A DNA stretch of 64,000 nt from Obesumbacterium proteus. Its GTDB lineage: Bacteria > Pseudomonadota > Gammaproteobacteria > Enterobacterales > Enterobacteriaceae. Positions 1-9,136 of this stretch are shown in pieces. Within the stretch, counting starts at the first letter, position 1. The number at the start of each line of letters is the position of its first letter. The translations under genes and the position numbers were made by a program. Where the stretch lies: assembly GCF_001586165.1 (NCBI RefSeq), contig NZ_CP014608.1, forward strand, positions 682,001-746,000, in the 5' to 3' direction. The notes under the pieces were generated by a model. The model was not told the DNA's origin. It worked only from the letters and a program-made list of their open reading frames with translations, and did no database searches.

Positions 1-82
1 ATGCCAAAGCCAGCGGCAAGGTACGCAGGCGCAAACTTTCCAACCAGGCGCGTGGCCTGCTAATTGTTGTTGATGAACTCAT
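1..82 (-). CDS. menA: 1,4-dihydroxy-2-naphthoate polyprenyltransferase, N-terminal fragment
   Basis: Only the first 27 codons are inside the window, and the gene runs off the left edge. They read MSSSTTISRPRAWLESLRLR and continue TLPLALA, which lines up with the E. coli MenA N-terminus (ISRTQAWLESLRPKTLPLAFA, from memory). MenA is the inner-membrane prenyltransferase of menaquinone synthesis. It lies downstream of hslVU on the same strand, as in E. coli. An in-frame ATG 10 codons upstream (base 112) is possible, but the shorter start matches the family better. Neither start has a strong ribosome site. Confidence 0.85.
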   Translation of the reverse strand, partial: MSSSTTISRPRAWLESLRLRTLPLALA

Positions 83-253
83 TATTCGCTTCAGTCGCTC
101 AGGGGATCCCATCGTGAAATATTCGGGTGAGGGTTCCAGTTAAGGTCGGTAATCTACCATATTTTATCAATTGGATATTGTATACCCGTTATACGTGATG
201 CTACCTCGGTGTTAGCCGCGGCGTGCAACGCCAATAGTTTAGGGTATAGACGT

Positions 254-280
254 AAAAAAGGGAGGCCAAAGCCTCCCTTT
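254..280 (-). terminator. Rho-independent terminator of hslVU
   Basis: A perfect 7-bp stem (260-266 with 271-277, GGGAGGC/GCCTCCC) with a 4-nt loop. Read on the minus strand it is followed by six T residues (bases 259-254), 35 bp past the hslU stop. Confidence 0.85.
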
Positions 281-314
281 TACGACAACCGATAGGGACG
301 GTTCTTAAAACGAA

Positions 315-1646
315 TTATAGGATAAACCGGCTCAGATCTTCATCTGCAACGAGCTCATCAAGATGATTACGCACATATTCCGCATCAATCGTCACTGTTT
401 GGCCACTCATGTCGCTGGCTTCGAAGGAAATTTCTTCGACCAGACGTTCCAGAATGGTATGTAAGCGACGCGCACCGATATTTTCTGCGCTTTCGTTAAC
501 TCGCCATGCCGCTTCCGCAATATGACGCACGCCGTCAGCGGTAAAGTTAATGGTCAGGCCTTCGGTGGCCATTAACGCCTGATACTGTTCTGTCAGGGAC
601 GCACTTGGTTCGGTCAGGATGCGTTCAAAGTCTTCTGTCGTCAGCGCCTGTAGCTCAACGCGAATTGGCAGACGGCCCTGAAGTTCTGGGATCAGATCCG
701 ATGGGCTGGATACCTGGAATGCGCCAGAAGCAATAAACAGAATGTGATCGGTTTTCACCATGCCATGCTTGGTGGAAACGGTGCAGCCTTCGATCAGAGG
801 CAACAGGTCACGCTGAACGCCTTCACGGGAAACGTCTGGGCCTGAGGATTCACCGCGCTTACAGATTTTGTCGATTTCATCGATAAATACGATACCGTTT
901 TGCTCAACGGCGTGAATCGCCTGCTCTTTCAGCTCTTCTGGATTAACCAGTTTTGCGGCTTCTTCTTCAATCAGTAGCTTGAACGTTTCTTTGATTTTGA
1001 TTTTGCGCGCTTTCTGCTTTTGTCCGCCCAGATTTTGGAACATGGACTGCAGCTGGTTGGTCATTTCTTCCATGCCAGGAGGTGCCATGATTTCAACGCC
1101 AACCGGTGAAGCGGCTAATTCTAATTCGATTTCTTTATCATCGAGCTGACCTTCACGCAGTTTCTTGCGGAAGCTCTGGCGCGCAGCGGATGGCTCGGCG
1201 CTTTGCTCTGCCTGACCCCAGTTATTTTTTGCTGGTGGGATCAAGACGTCCAGAATGCGCTCTTCGGCCATTTCTTCGGCGCGATAGCGATTCTTTTCAA
1301 TGGACTGCATGCGTACCATTTTCATGGCAGAGTCAGTCAAATCACGGATGATAGAGTCAACTTCTTTGCCCACATAGCCCACTTCGGTGAACTTGGTGGC
1401 TTCAACCTTGATGAACGGCGCGTTGGCTAATTTAGCCAGACGACGGGCGATTTCGGTTTTACCGACGCCGGTTGGACCAATCATCAGAATATTTTTTGGT
1501 GTCACTTCATGACGCAGCTCATCGTTAAGCTGCATACGACGCCAGCGGTTACGCAGAGCAATTGCCACGGCGCGTTTTGCTGAGTGTTGGCCAATGATGT
1601 AGCTGTCGAGTTCGCTGACAATTTCGCGTGGGGTCATCTCAGACAT
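315..1646 (-). CDS. hslU: ATP-dependent protease ATPase subunit HslU
   Basis: AAA+ unfoldase that forms a hexamer, feeds unfolded substrates to the HslV peptidase in the cytoplasm and belongs to the heat-shock regulon. The 443 residues equal the E. coli length. Walker A GPTGVGKT is at residues 57-64. Walker B VFIDEIDK is near residue 255. The variable I-domain insertion (about 110-240) lies between them. The C-terminus ends in LSRFIL, the tail that inserts into HslV to activate it. The gene follows hslV after an 11-bp gap and shares its sigma-32 promoter. menA lies downstream beyond a terminator. Confidence 0.97.
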   Translation of the reverse strand: MSEMTPREIVSELDSYIIGQHSAKRAVAIALRNRWRRMQLNDELRHEVTPKNILMIGPTGVGKTEIARRLAKLANAPFIKVEATKFTEVGYVGKEVDSIIRDLTDSAMKMVRMQSIEKNRYRAEEMAEERILDVLIPPAKNNWGQAEQSAEPSAARQSFRKKLREGQLDDKEIELELAASPVGVEIMAPPGMEEMTNQLQSMFQNLGGQKQKARKIKIKETFKLLIEEEAAKLVNPEELKEQAIHAVEQNGIVFIDEIDKICKRGESSGPDVSREGVQRDLLPLIEGCTVSTKHGMVKTDHILFIASGAFQVSSPSDLIPELQGRLPIRVELQALTTEDFERILTEPSASLTEQYQALMATEGLTINFTADGVRHIAEAAWRVNESAENIGARRLHTILERLVEEISFEASDMSGQTVTIDAEYVRNHLDELVADEDLSRFIL

Positions 1647-1657
1647 GTTTGGAGTCC

Positions 1658-2188
1658 TTACGCTTTGGAGTCTAATTCTTCAATGGTGTGGAACTGATTG
1701 GTGTAGATGCAGATATCACCAGCTATACCCAGCGCTTTATCAACGATTTCGCGGGCACTCAGTTCTGTGTTTTCTAGCAATGCGCGAGAGGCTGCCTGAG
1801 CATACGGGCCGCCGGAACCTATCGCGATTAAATCATTTTCAGGCTGAATAACGTCACCGTTACCGGTGATGATGAGGGAGGCGTTTTCATCCGCGACGGC
1901 CAGCAGCGCTTCAAGCTTGCGCAGCATGCGGTCGGTGCGCCAGTCTTTGGCAAGCTCAACGGCGGCTTTAACCAAATGTCCCTGATGCAGTTCCAGTTTA
2001 CGTTCAAAGAGTTCGAACAGGGTGAAGGCATCTGCGGTGCCGCCAGCAAATCCGGCAATAACGCGGTCGTTATAGAGACGACGCACTTTACGAACATTAC
2101 CTTTCATCACGGTATTGCCCATGGTCGCCTGACCATCACCACCGATCACCACTTTACCGTTGCGGCGTACGCTTACTATTGTTGTCAC
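1658..2188 (-). CDS. hslV: ATP-dependent protease peptidase subunit HslV
   Basis: Proteasome-type (T1 family) peptidase that partners HslU. The frame stays open upstream to base 2227. The start is placed at a GTG (2186-2188) because this gives the usual 176 residues and an N-terminus TTIVSVRRNGKVV, in which the first Thr after the removed Met is the nucleophile. A G-rich ribosome site (GGGGGT) lies about 6 bases upstream. The glycine-rich IGSGGPYAQAA and IIGNG-like stretches of the family are present. GTG is also the E. coli start, as I recall. Expressed from the sigma-32 promoter at 2252-2278. Confidence 0.96.
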   Translation of the reverse strand: MTTIVSVRRNGKVVIGGDGQATMGNTVMKGNVRKVRRLYNDRVIAGFAGGTADAFTLFELFERKLELHQGHLVKAAVELAKDWRTDRMLRKLEALLAVADENASLIITGNGDVIQPENDLIAIGSGGPYAQAASRALLENTELSAREIVDKALGIAGDICIYTNQFHTIEELDSKA

Positions 2189-2219
2189 GAGCAGACCCCC
2201 GTAGCTGACGAAATAAGAA

Positions 2220-2239
2220 CCCCACACTTTTGTGTGGGG
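2220..2239 (-). promoter_or_regulatory. 5'-UTR hairpin of the hslVU mRNA
   Basis: Perfect 8-bp stem CCCCACAC/GTGTGGGG with a TTTT loop between the sigma-32 -10 element and the hslV start. It would sit at the extreme 5' end of the transcript. From memory, the E. coli hslVU leader also has a 5' stem-loop that stabilises the mRNA. There is no T-run after it, so it is not an intrinsic terminator. Confidence 0.7.
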
Positions 2240-2251
2240 GCATTGTCAGAT

Positions 2252-2278
2252 AGATGGGGGGGATATTTTGCTTTTCAA
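2252..2278 (-). promoter_or_regulatory. Sigma-32 heat-shock promoter of hslVU
   Basis: On the minus strand the -35 TTGAAA (2278-2273) and the -10 CCCCATCT (2259-2252) are 13 bases apart. The -10 matches the RpoH consensus CCCCATNT exactly. The -35 overlaps the TGA stop of ftsN (2275-2277), so the promoter begins inside the upstream gene. Confidence 0.85.
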
Positions 2279-3243
2279 CCCCCGACGGAGAGGGCAATAC
2301 AGCCAGACATTCCATCACCCTTCAATCGTTGCAGCATTTTGTCTGCTGAAGCGCGGCTGGTGTATGGGCCTAACAGAACGCGATTCCAGCCACCGCCAGC
2401 GGTAATACGGCTTTCAACGCCGCCAAAGGCAAGCTGAGCTCTGACTGATTCAGCCTGATCGGTGCTACGGAATGAACCACATTGCACCATCCATTTTTGC
2501 GTGCTTTCTTTCTCTAGCGCTTTTTCTGTTTTGGCTTCTTTTGCTGGTGCTGGCTGTTCCGCCACGCTCGTTACCGGCGCTGGTTTTTCTTTATGCGGCT
2601 GCTGAACCGGTGGCTGAGTCGCTTGCACTGGCGGTGCTGTGCGCGCAGGACGTGCCGGTTCAGTGGTAGTTTGGCGAGGCTGAGCAGGCGCCGTATTTTG
2701 CTGAGAGAACGGATTGCGTGGCTGCGAATTAGTGACCGGCTGTTGCTGGGTATAGGTTTGATCCGGCATCCGGCTATTTTGCGGCGCACGACGTGCAATC
2801 TGCGTTTGATCGTTATACGGCACTTCAGACAGCTGAGTTGGCTGCTGACGCATATCAGACTGCATTTGGTCGAGAAGCTGGCGCTGTTCTGCGGTCAGCT
2901 GTGGCTGCTGCGTAGGTGCAGTGGCCGCGTTACTGGTGGGATCTGTAGGCGTAGCAACGCCAACCTGACGATTCTCAAGTTCTTTGATGTAACGCCAGCG
3001 CTCTTCCGGTTTTGGAGGAAGACCATTACCCGCATGTTTTGCTTGCGTCGGTAACAGTTCATCACTGTCTGGCTTATGGTGAGTCAGGAAATAAAGGCCG
3101 GCAGCGAAAGTCACTAAAACCCCCAAGGCGACAACCACCATGGTTTTAGATATACCCGGAGATGATTTTTTCTTTTTCCGGGTATTGGTTTTGCGCTTCG
3201 CTCCTGATGAGCGGCCCCGGCTCACATAGTCTCTTTGTGCCAC
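2275..3243 (-). CDS. ftsN: Cell division protein FtsN
   Basis: Late divisome protein, single-pass in the inner membrane, that triggers septal peptidoglycan synthesis through FtsA and FtsQLB. The 322 residues comprise a short basic cytoplasmic tail with a run of Lys/Arg at 16-27, one transmembrane helix (about 34-54), a long Gln/Pro-rich periplasmic linker, and a C-terminal SPOR domain (about 248-322). The SPOR domain has two cysteines (MVQCGSF and MSGCIAL) that can form the known disulfide. The start codon is GTG followed by AQRDYVSRG, as in the family. It lies downstream of cytR and upstream of hslVU, the conserved order. Confidence 0.96.
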   Translation of the reverse strand: MAQRDYVSRGRSSGAKRKTNTRKKKKSSPGISKTMVVVALGVLVTFAAGLYFLTHHKPDSDELLPTQAKHAGNGLPPKPEERWRYIKELENRQVGVATPTDPTSNAATAPTQQPQLTAEQRQLLDQMQSDMRQQPTQLSEVPYNDQTQIARRAPQNSRMPDQTYTQQQPVTNSQPRNPFSQQNTAPAQPRQTTTEPARPARTAPPVQATQPPVQQPHKEKPAPVTSVAEQPAPAKEAKTEKALEKESTQKWMVQCGSFRSTDQAESVRAQLAFGGVESRITAGGGWNRVLLGPYTSRASADKMLQRLKGDGMSGCIALSVGG

Positions 3244-3308
3244 TGTCTTTTCGCTACATCGTGATTTTGAATTAAGAGCGCCATGTTACTGAACTCATCC
3301 CAATTTAA

Positions 3309-4337
3309 CTAGCGTTTCGGCGCAGATGTACTTCCTCTGACGATAAATTCGCTGTCTAACAGTCTGGATCCGCTCACCACAGAGTGGCTATGTAGCTGCT
3401 CTAACAACAATAACATCGCTTCGCGACCAATTTCATAGCGCGGTTGAGAAACGGTTGTCAGCGGAGGATCGCAGTACTGCGCCTGCTTGATATCGTCAAA
3501 ACCGACCAGAGAAACGTCATCGGGTACGCGTAATCCCATACGTTTGGCTTGAGAAAGCGCGCCAATCGCCATCACATCACTATGGCAGAAAATCGCCGTT
3601 GGTGGCTGTGGCAGCGACATAAGAGCATACATAGCCTGAGCGCCAGCCTCATAGGTAAAGTCGCCGCGCTCAACAAAACTTTTCTCTTCAGCGATACCGC
3701 AGCGGCGCAACGCCTGAATATAGCCACGTAGGCGATATTTACTCAGAGGCATACTTTCTGGGCCAGCAATACAGGCAATACGATGATGACCAAGCTCATG
3801 CAGATAGAGCACGGCCTCAAACGCGGCGGTGAGGTTGTCGATATGGACAGTTGGAAGTTCAAGTTCGGGAGCGAACTCGTTGGCCATCACCATCGGTGGC
3901 AAATTTTTCTGTTCTTCTTTGCTAGCATCAAAAGGAACGTTCGAGCCGAGCAGCAACATGCCATCGATTTGTTTAGTGATAATAAGGTTAACGAAGGTTT
4001 TTTCTTGCTGCTGTTGCTGAGCACAGTCGCCTAGCAAAACTAAATACCCATGTTCAGCGGCGGTGCGTTCTATACCTTGGATCACTTCGGCAAAAAAGGG
4101 ATCGCAGATATCAGGCACAATCACCAGGATCGTGCGCGATTCATTTCGCTTGGAGCTGCGGGCCAGCGCATGCGGAGAATAACCAACGGCTAATACGGCC
4201 TGTTCAACTTTTTGGCGGGTAGATGCAGAGACTTTCTCGGGGTTCATCAATGCTCGTGAAACGGTGGCCGTTGAGACACCGGCGTGTTCAGCCACATCTT
4301 TCATGGTGGCAGCAGACATGCTTTGCTTCTCTTCCAA
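3309..4337 (-). CDS. cytR: Transcriptional repressor CytR (LacI family)
   Basis: Represses nucleoside uptake and catabolism genes together with cAMP-CRP and is relieved by cytidine. The LacI-type helix-turn-helix is at about residues 11-31 (TMKDVAEHAGVSTATVSRAL). The sugar/nucleoside-binding core follows (RTILVIVPDICDPFF, FCHSDVMAIGAL). The start is a TTG at 4335-4337 with a perfect AAGGAG seven bases upstream. It gives 342 residues, close to the E. coli 341. An in-frame ATG six codons later is less well spaced. The AT-rich leader contains CRP-like half sites (for example ATGTGACC near 4530), in keeping with CRP/CytR autoregulation in E. coli. Confidence 0.95.
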   Translation of the reverse strand: MEEKQSMSAATMKDVAEHAGVSTATVSRALMNPEKVSASTRQKVEQAVLAVGYSPHALARSSKRNESRTILVIVPDICDPFFAEVIQGIERTAAEHGYLVLLGDCAQQQQQEKTFVNLIITKQIDGMLLLGSNVPFDASKEEQKNLPPMVMANEFAPELELPTVHIDNLTAAFEAVLYLHELGHHRIACIAGPESMPLSKYRLRGYIQALRRCGIAEEKSFVERGDFTYEAGAQAMYALMSLPQPPTAIFCHSDVMAIGALSQAKRMGLRVPDDVSLVGFDDIKQAQYCDPPLTTVSQPRYEIGREAMLLLLEQLHSHSVVSGSRLLDSEFIVRGSTSAPKR

Positions 4338-4615
4338 CGCTGTTCTCCTTGCGTCTGGCGAAACGCCGACGCGGCGAGTGTTGCTCGTCCTGTTTTACTG
4401 AATGAAAACCAGCTTCCTTGCGTCATCCCAAATTTATTGTTTGGAATGCTCATACCAGTTCATGAATTACCATATGGATCACATTTTAAACAGAATGCAC
4501 CCTGCTGTTGTTACCTAATTTGCATGAGAAATGTGACCTAGATAGATTTTTTAGATCGGGATCGCAAATCATCATTTTTATCTCTCTGTCTGATGGTCTT
4601 TCTCATCAAGGCAGA

Positions 4616-6811
4616 TCAGTTATCGGTAGGGTCAACGTCCACTGTCCATTTTACTTTTTTCACCGTTGGCAACGTGCCAATCAGTGGCAGTGTGCCTTTA
4701 ACAATTTTCTGTAAACGAGCACGAGACGGATGTTGAAGCAGCAACTGCCAGCGGAATCGCCCTCCGCGTTTGGGTTGCAGTGCGGGCACCGGCCCTAGAA
4801 TCCAGAATGACTCATCACGCAGCGGGCTGGCTTCTAATAGATTTCTTAATTGCTGCAAAAACTGAGGTGCATTTTGGTTATCGTGATCGTCGGCGCGTAC
4901 CATGATGTGGCTGGTATACGGGGGAAGAAATACGCTTTTGCGCTCTTTTAAGGTCTGTTCGGCAAACGCGTCATAACCTTGATTCAGCAGCGTCAGCAGT
5001 AAAGGATGTTCTGGGTGATGGGTCTGTAATATGACTTCGCCCTGTTTCCCCGCACGGCCTGCGCGCCCTGATACCTGCGTATAGAGCTGAGCAAAGCGTT
5101 CTGCGGAGTGAAAATCAGCGGAAAACAGCGCGCCGTCTACGTCAAGCAAGGCAACCAGCGTGACGTTAGGAAAGTGATGACCTTTCGCCAGCATTTGGGT
5201 GCCGATCAAGATACGAGCGCCGCCGCGGTGTACTTCAGCCAATTGTTGTTCTAACGCGCCCTTGCGGCTGGTGGTATCGCGGTCGATGCGGGTGATCGGC
5301 GTATCAGGGAAAAGCGCTGCGAGCTCGGTTTCTAATTGTTCCGTTCCCAACCCAACAGGCACTAAATTGGTGGTGCCACACTGTGGGCACTGGCGTGGGA
5401 TTGGCTTTTGGCTGTCGCAATGATGGCAGCGTAAATGATGTTGCTGCTGATGCAGCGTGTAGTAATGATCGCACCGCTGGCATTCCGCAATCCAGCCACA
5501 TTCATGGCACAGTAGCGCTGGAGCAAAGCCTCGGCGGTTTAAAAATAAAATCACCTGATTGCCTGCATCAACGTGCTGTTTCATGCGTTGCAGCAACGGC
5601 TGTGCAAGACCCGCTTTTAGCGGCAGACCTTTTAAATCGAGCAAGTGTTGGGTGGCTGGTTTTGCGTTTCCCGCTCGCTGCGTGAGCCGCAAACGACGGT
5701 ATTTGCCTAACTCAACGTTATGCAATGTCTCTAATGCGGGGGTAGCCGAGCCAAGCACGATAGGAATATCTTCCTGATGTGCGCGGAATACGGCTAAATC
5801 ACGCGCGTGGTAGCGCCAGCCTTCCTGCTGCTTATAAGAACCATCGTGTTCTTCATCAATGATGATAACGCCTAAGCGAGCAAAGGGCGTAAACAGCGCT
5901 GAGCGTGTTCCGATTACGATGGCGCTTTCACCGTTGCGCGCACGCAGCCAAGCGGCGAGGCGTTCGCTGTCGTTTAAACCAGAATGAAGCACATCTACCG
6001 GTGCGTTGAAACGCTCTCTGAAGCGGGCTATGGTTTGCGGGGTGAGCCCTATCTCAGGCACTAAAACCAGCGCTTGGCGACCCTGTGCCAGAATATTTTC
6101 GATGACGCTTAAATAGACCTCGGTTTTACCGGAGCCGGTGACGCCTGCTAGCAGCCATGCGCTGAACTGGTTGTCTTCGCTACGAATCGCGCCCACGGCG
6201 GTGGCTTGTTCGGTGTTGAGTTTTAAACGCTCACCGTTTACCGCATAGCTTTTGCGCCAGTCTTGAAGCTCTGGCGACTCTGCGCGTAACTCGGCCAGCT
6301 TTTTTGCCTTGATGCTTTGCAGTGCGGCGTCGGTGAGATCGCATTCAACGACCTGATGGCGATACAGAGGCCGCTGCAACAACATGGCGAGCGCCTGTTG
6401 CTGTTTAGGTGCACGTTTGAGCGTTTCAGGCAGGGTCGCTTTACCCTGTTCCGTGATCACCCACTGCCAAAGTTGTCCGTGCTGGGCGGGTTTTCCCTGA
6501 CGTAGCATCACCGGCAGCGCATGAAATAAAACCTCGCCAATCGGGTAGTGATAATAGTCTGCTGCCCAGCGCAGCATGTGCCACATCCGCGAGGAAAATA
6601 GCGATTCATCGTCAATGAGATGGTGAATCGACTTCAAATTTTCGAGCGGTAGTTCGCTGTGCTCGCTGACCCCGGTGATAATGCCGATCATTTTACGCTG
6701 TCCAAAAGGCACACTGACCCGTACACCCACGGCAGGTTTCACACCTGCGGGCAGAAGGTAATCAAAGGTGCGTGGCAATGGAACGGGTAAGGCTACGTGA
6801 GCGACCGACAT
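4616..6811 (-). CDS. priA: Primosomal replication restart helicase PriA
   Basis: 3'-to-5' DNA helicase that binds stalled forks and D-loops and starts PriB-DnaT-DnaC-DnaB loading. The 731 residues compare with 732 in E. coli. An N-terminal DNA-binding region comes first, then Walker A GVTGSGKTEVYL near residue 225 and the DEEH box (IIIDEEHDGSYKQQEG) near 320. Eight zinc-binding cysteines (CHECGW, CQRCD, CHHCDS, CPQCG) lie around 437-482. Helicase motifs V-VI (GTQMLAKGHHFPNV, QVSGRAGRAGKQGEV) and a C-terminal domain follow. It is divergent from rpmE, as in E. coli, and transcribed toward cytR. Confidence 0.97.
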   Translation of the reverse strand: MSVAHVALPVPLPRTFDYLLPAGVKPAVGVRVSVPFGQRKMIGIITGVSEHSELPLENLKSIHHLIDDESLFSSRMWHMLRWAADYYHYPIGEVLFHALPVMLRQGKPAQHGQLWQWVITEQGKATLPETLKRAPKQQQALAMLLQRPLYRHQVVECDLTDAALQSIKAKKLAELRAESPELQDWRKSYAVNGERLKLNTEQATAVGAIRSEDNQFSAWLLAGVTGSGKTEVYLSVIENILAQGRQALVLVPEIGLTPQTIARFRERFNAPVDVLHSGLNDSERLAAWLRARNGESAIVIGTRSALFTPFARLGVIIIDEEHDGSYKQQEGWRYHARDLAVFRAHQEDIPIVLGSATPALETLHNVELGKYRRLRLTQRAGNAKPATQHLLDLKGLPLKAGLAQPLLQRMKQHVDAGNQVILFLNRRGFAPALLCHECGWIAECQRCDHYYTLHQQQHHLRCHHCDSQKPIPRQCPQCGTTNLVPVGLGTEQLETELAALFPDTPITRIDRDTTSRKGALEQQLAEVHRGGARILIGTQMLAKGHHFPNVTLVALLDVDGALFSADFHSAERFAQLYTQVSGRAGRAGKQGEVILQTHHPEHPLLLTLLNQGYDAFAEQTLKERKSVFLPPYTSHIMVRADDHDNQNAPQFLQQLRNLLEASPLRDESFWILGPVPALQPKRGGRFRWQLLLQHPSRARLQKIVKGTLPLIGTLPTVKKVKWTVDVDPTDN

Positions 6812-6935
6812 GTTTTATCCTGCTTCTAAATGTATGCGTAGTTTACATGCAGCGCGGGGGGAGTGAATCAGTTTAATTGATATCGCTGCTTTTACGTGTC
6901 GTAATAGAAGATGAATAAAGCTACTTGCAATTCGA

Positions 6936-6964
6936 TTGCGGTGGATGTTTTATCTCTGTATAAT
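6936..6964 (+). promoter_or_regulatory. Sigma-70 promoter of rpmE
   Basis: TTGCGG (6936-6941) and a perfect TATAAT (6959-6964) separated by 17 bases, 105 bp upstream of rpmE. The leader between them holds a hairpin (TTTGATA/TATCAAA, 6973-6994) and a palindrome CCACGCGTGG (7008-7017). Such a leader could be the site of L31 autoregulation. Confidence 0.75.
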
Positions 6965-7069
6965 TCGCCGCCTTTGATAGTCTTTTTTATCAAACCAAAT
7001 TTATCAACCACGCGTGGTGTCTGGCGGAATAGGGCTGGATAGCGACGCGGCCTTAACTGAGGTTATCCC

Positions 7070-7285
7070 ATGAAACAAGGTATCCACCCGAACTACGTTG
7101 CAATCACTGCAACTTGCTCTTGCGGCAACGTGATTAAAACTCATTCTACCGCAGGTCACGACCTGAACCTGGACGTATGTGGTAACTGCCACCCGTTCTA
7201 TACTGGCAAGCAGCGTGATGTTGCTACCGGTGGTCGTGTTGACCGCTTCAACAAGCGTTTCAGCGTACCAGGCACTAAGAAGTAA
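7070..7285 (+). CDS. rpmE: 50S ribosomal protein L31, zinc-binding form
   Basis: Small protein bridging the 50S and 30S subunits at the central protuberance. It has 71 residues, one more than E. coli. Cysteines at CSCGN and VCGNCHPF give the C+ (zinc) version of L31, as distinct from the zinc-free paralogue YkgM. TGAGG lies eight bases before the ATG. Divergent from priA and followed by its own terminator at 7304. Confidence 0.97.
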   Translation: MKQGIHPNYVAITATCSCGNVIKTHSTAGHDLNLDVCGNCHPFYTGKQRDVATGGRVDRFNKRFSVPGTKK

Positions 7286-7303
7286 TTCTTTTTGCTCAAG
7301 AAG

Positions 7304-7328
7304 AAGGCACCTAAGGGTACCTTTTTTG
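7304..7328 (+). terminator. Terminator of rpmE
   Basis: Stem 7304-7311 with 7316-7323 (AAGGCACC/GGTACCTT, one mismatch), TAAG loop, then a T-run ending at 7327. Confidence 0.75.
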
Positions 7329-7361
7329 TTGCCTAAAATTCAGTGAAATAGGCGTACAAAT

Positions 7362-7391
7362 AAAAAAGCCTCTTCGAGAAGAGGCTTTTTA
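7362..7391. terminator. Bidirectional terminator between rpmE and cptA
   Basis: Perfect stem GCCTCTTC (7368-7375) / GAAGAGGC (7378-7385) flanked by A-run on the left and T-run on the right, so it can stop transcription from both sides. On the minus strand it is 18 bp past the cptA stop. Confidence 0.85.
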
Positions 7392-7408
7392 CGTTTACTG
7401 ATGACCTA

Positions 7409-9136
7409 CTACTGATTACCTACCTGATCGCCATACGGCAATTTGTCGTAATCGTGCAGACCTTTCTTCGCATACGGGTTGCCGATCCAACGTGTTGTTT
7501 CCACAAAGTTTGGACTCACCAAACTTCTCTCTGGATTAAACAGGTCGTATTTCAAACCAGCCATGTCAGACCACGTATGAATCAGCTCAGAGCTGCTGTA
7601 TTTACGATTGGTCATGGAAGTAAAGTCACGCGGGTGCGCTTGCTGCCAGCTTGGTGATGTCCACAGAATGAACGGGATGCTGTACATGTGGCGCGTTGGT
7701 GCCGCTTCGTTACGTCCCTGAATATTGTGCGGAGGCGTGTCATACACTTCTTCACCGTGGTCAGAGAAATACAGCAGGAAACCGTTCGGATTCGTTGCCG
7801 AGTAATCTTTGATCAGGCTAGAAACCACGAAATCGTTGTACAGGTTAGCGTTGTCATACTCGTTATAAGAGTCAATCTGATCTTGGCTTAAACCTGGAGG
7901 CGTGCCTTCCGTTCCTTTGAACTTATCAAATCCTTCTGGGTAGCGGAATTTGTAGTTAATGTGCGTACCTAACAGATGTACCACGATAAATTTCTTCGGT
8001 GCAGGATCGGCCATCACTTCTTTAAACGGTTTCAGAACACCTTCATCATACTGACGAGCGCTCTGTGTACGCTGTTGGTTCAGGTAATACTGCTTATCTG
8101 TCTGCTGGGAGAACAGGGTCAGCATAGTATTACGCTTGGTCATGGTTTGCTGGTTAGTGATCCAGAAGGTTTTGTAACCCGCCTGCTTCATCATATTCAT
8201 CAATGAAGGCTGGGTGAGATACAGGTCTGGATTCTTTTCGTTAGCGAACGTCAGAGCCTGCTGCAAGATCTCGATGGTGTAAGGACGGGAAGTTACCACG
8301 TCGTTGAACACGGTCAGGTTCTTGTCAGTTTTATGAATTTCATCCAACTGCGGCGTGGTCTCACGCGGATAGCCGTACAGGCTCATGTGGCCGCGCTGAG
8401 TTGATTCGCCAATTACCAGAACCAGAGTACGCGGTGCGTTACCGCTGGTATCGGTGAGATTTGCAAGCGGAGGCAACGCGCTGTTTTCTTTCATCAGCGC
8501 CTGCAGGCTTGCAAGCTGGCTGCGATATTCAAAATAGCCGGTGATCATTTGCCATGGAGCCGCAGGTTCCATACGCGAAGTTAAACGCGGTAGAGAATCT
8601 TCAAATGAACGCTTCTGTATCACCATGTTATAGGCCAGCGGATTAACGATCAGACCATAGAAGATCGCGGCTGGAATAACATAACGCCAGAATGATGGAA
8701 TATACACTGGGCGTACGCGAGTCCAAAGGAACGCGCAGACAACGGTATAAGCCAGCAATAGAAGAGCGAGGTGAAGGCTGAAATATTGACTGAAGTACTC
8801 TCCGGCTTCGCTGGTATTCGATTCAAACATCACAAACAGGACGCTTTGGGAGAACTCTTGTCCGTAGATGATGTAATAACCCAAAGAGCACAGCGATGCG
8901 GCCCATAAAATAATGCCAATAACCGCAGCAATAATGCGGGTTTTATTTGGGAATAAAAATACGGGAATTAGCCAAAGAGAACTGTATAGCAATGAATCAC
9001 GAATGCCGTTGGAGCCGCTGTATCCCGTTACGAGGATAACAGCCTGAAGAACTGTAGAGAAAAACCAAAAGAACAGGAGAAGCCAGAATAACGCTTTCCA
9101 GCTGAATGCCTTATCTGCGTTTGGAGATGAAATCAT
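7409..9136 (-). CDS. cptA: Phosphoethanolamine transferase CptA (EptC)
   Basis: Inner-membrane enzyme that moves phosphoethanolamine from phosphatidylethanolamine onto the LPS core. The 575 residues compare with 577 in E. coli YijP. About five transmembrane helices (residues 12-170) precede a periplasmic sulfatase-fold domain. The catalytic Thr lies in VIGESTQRGHMSLYGY near residue 245. Metal ligands lie in YFSDHGEEVYDTPPHN near 455. The adjacency to ppc and argE is the same as E. coli. A possible PmrA box (9188-9204) fits the PmrA control reported for Salmonella cptA. Confidence 0.95.
   Translation of the reverse strand: MISSPNADKAFSWKALFWLLLFFWFFSTVLQAVILVTGYSGSNGIRDSLLYSSLWLIPVFLFPNKTRIIAAVIGIILWAASLCSLGYYIIYGQEFSQSVLFVMFESNTSEAGEYFSQYFSLHLALLLLAYTVVCAFLWTRVRPVYIPSFWRYVIPAAIFYGLIVNPLAYNMVIQKRSFEDSLPRLTSRMEPAAPWQMITGYFEYRSQLASLQALMKENSALPPLANLTDTSGNAPRTLVLVIGESTQRGHMSLYGYPRETTPQLDEIHKTDKNLTVFNDVVTSRPYTIEILQQALTFANEKNPDLYLTQPSLMNMMKQAGYKTFWITNQQTMTKRNTMLTLFSQQTDKQYYLNQQRTQSARQYDEGVLKPFKEVMADPAPKKFIVVHLLGTHINYKFRYPEGFDKFKGTEGTPPGLSQDQIDSYNEYDNANLYNDFVVSSLIKDYSATNPNGFLLYFSDHGEEVYDTPPHNIQGRNEAAPTRHMYSIPFILWTSPSWQQAHPRDFTSMTNRKYSSSELIHTWSDMAGLKYDLFNPERSLVSPNFVETTRWIGNPYAKKGLHDYDKLPYGDQVGNQ

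Noticed and set aside
1..142. A plus-strand coding end (frame 3, open from base 3 to the stop near 142)
   Set aside because: The minus strand of the same bases encodes the conserved MenA N-terminus downstream of hslU, which explains the open frame.
2189..2227. Longer HslV (189 aa) from an upstream ATG
   Set aside because: It would bury the nucleophile Thr and lies over the conserved leader hairpin. The GTG start gives the family length.
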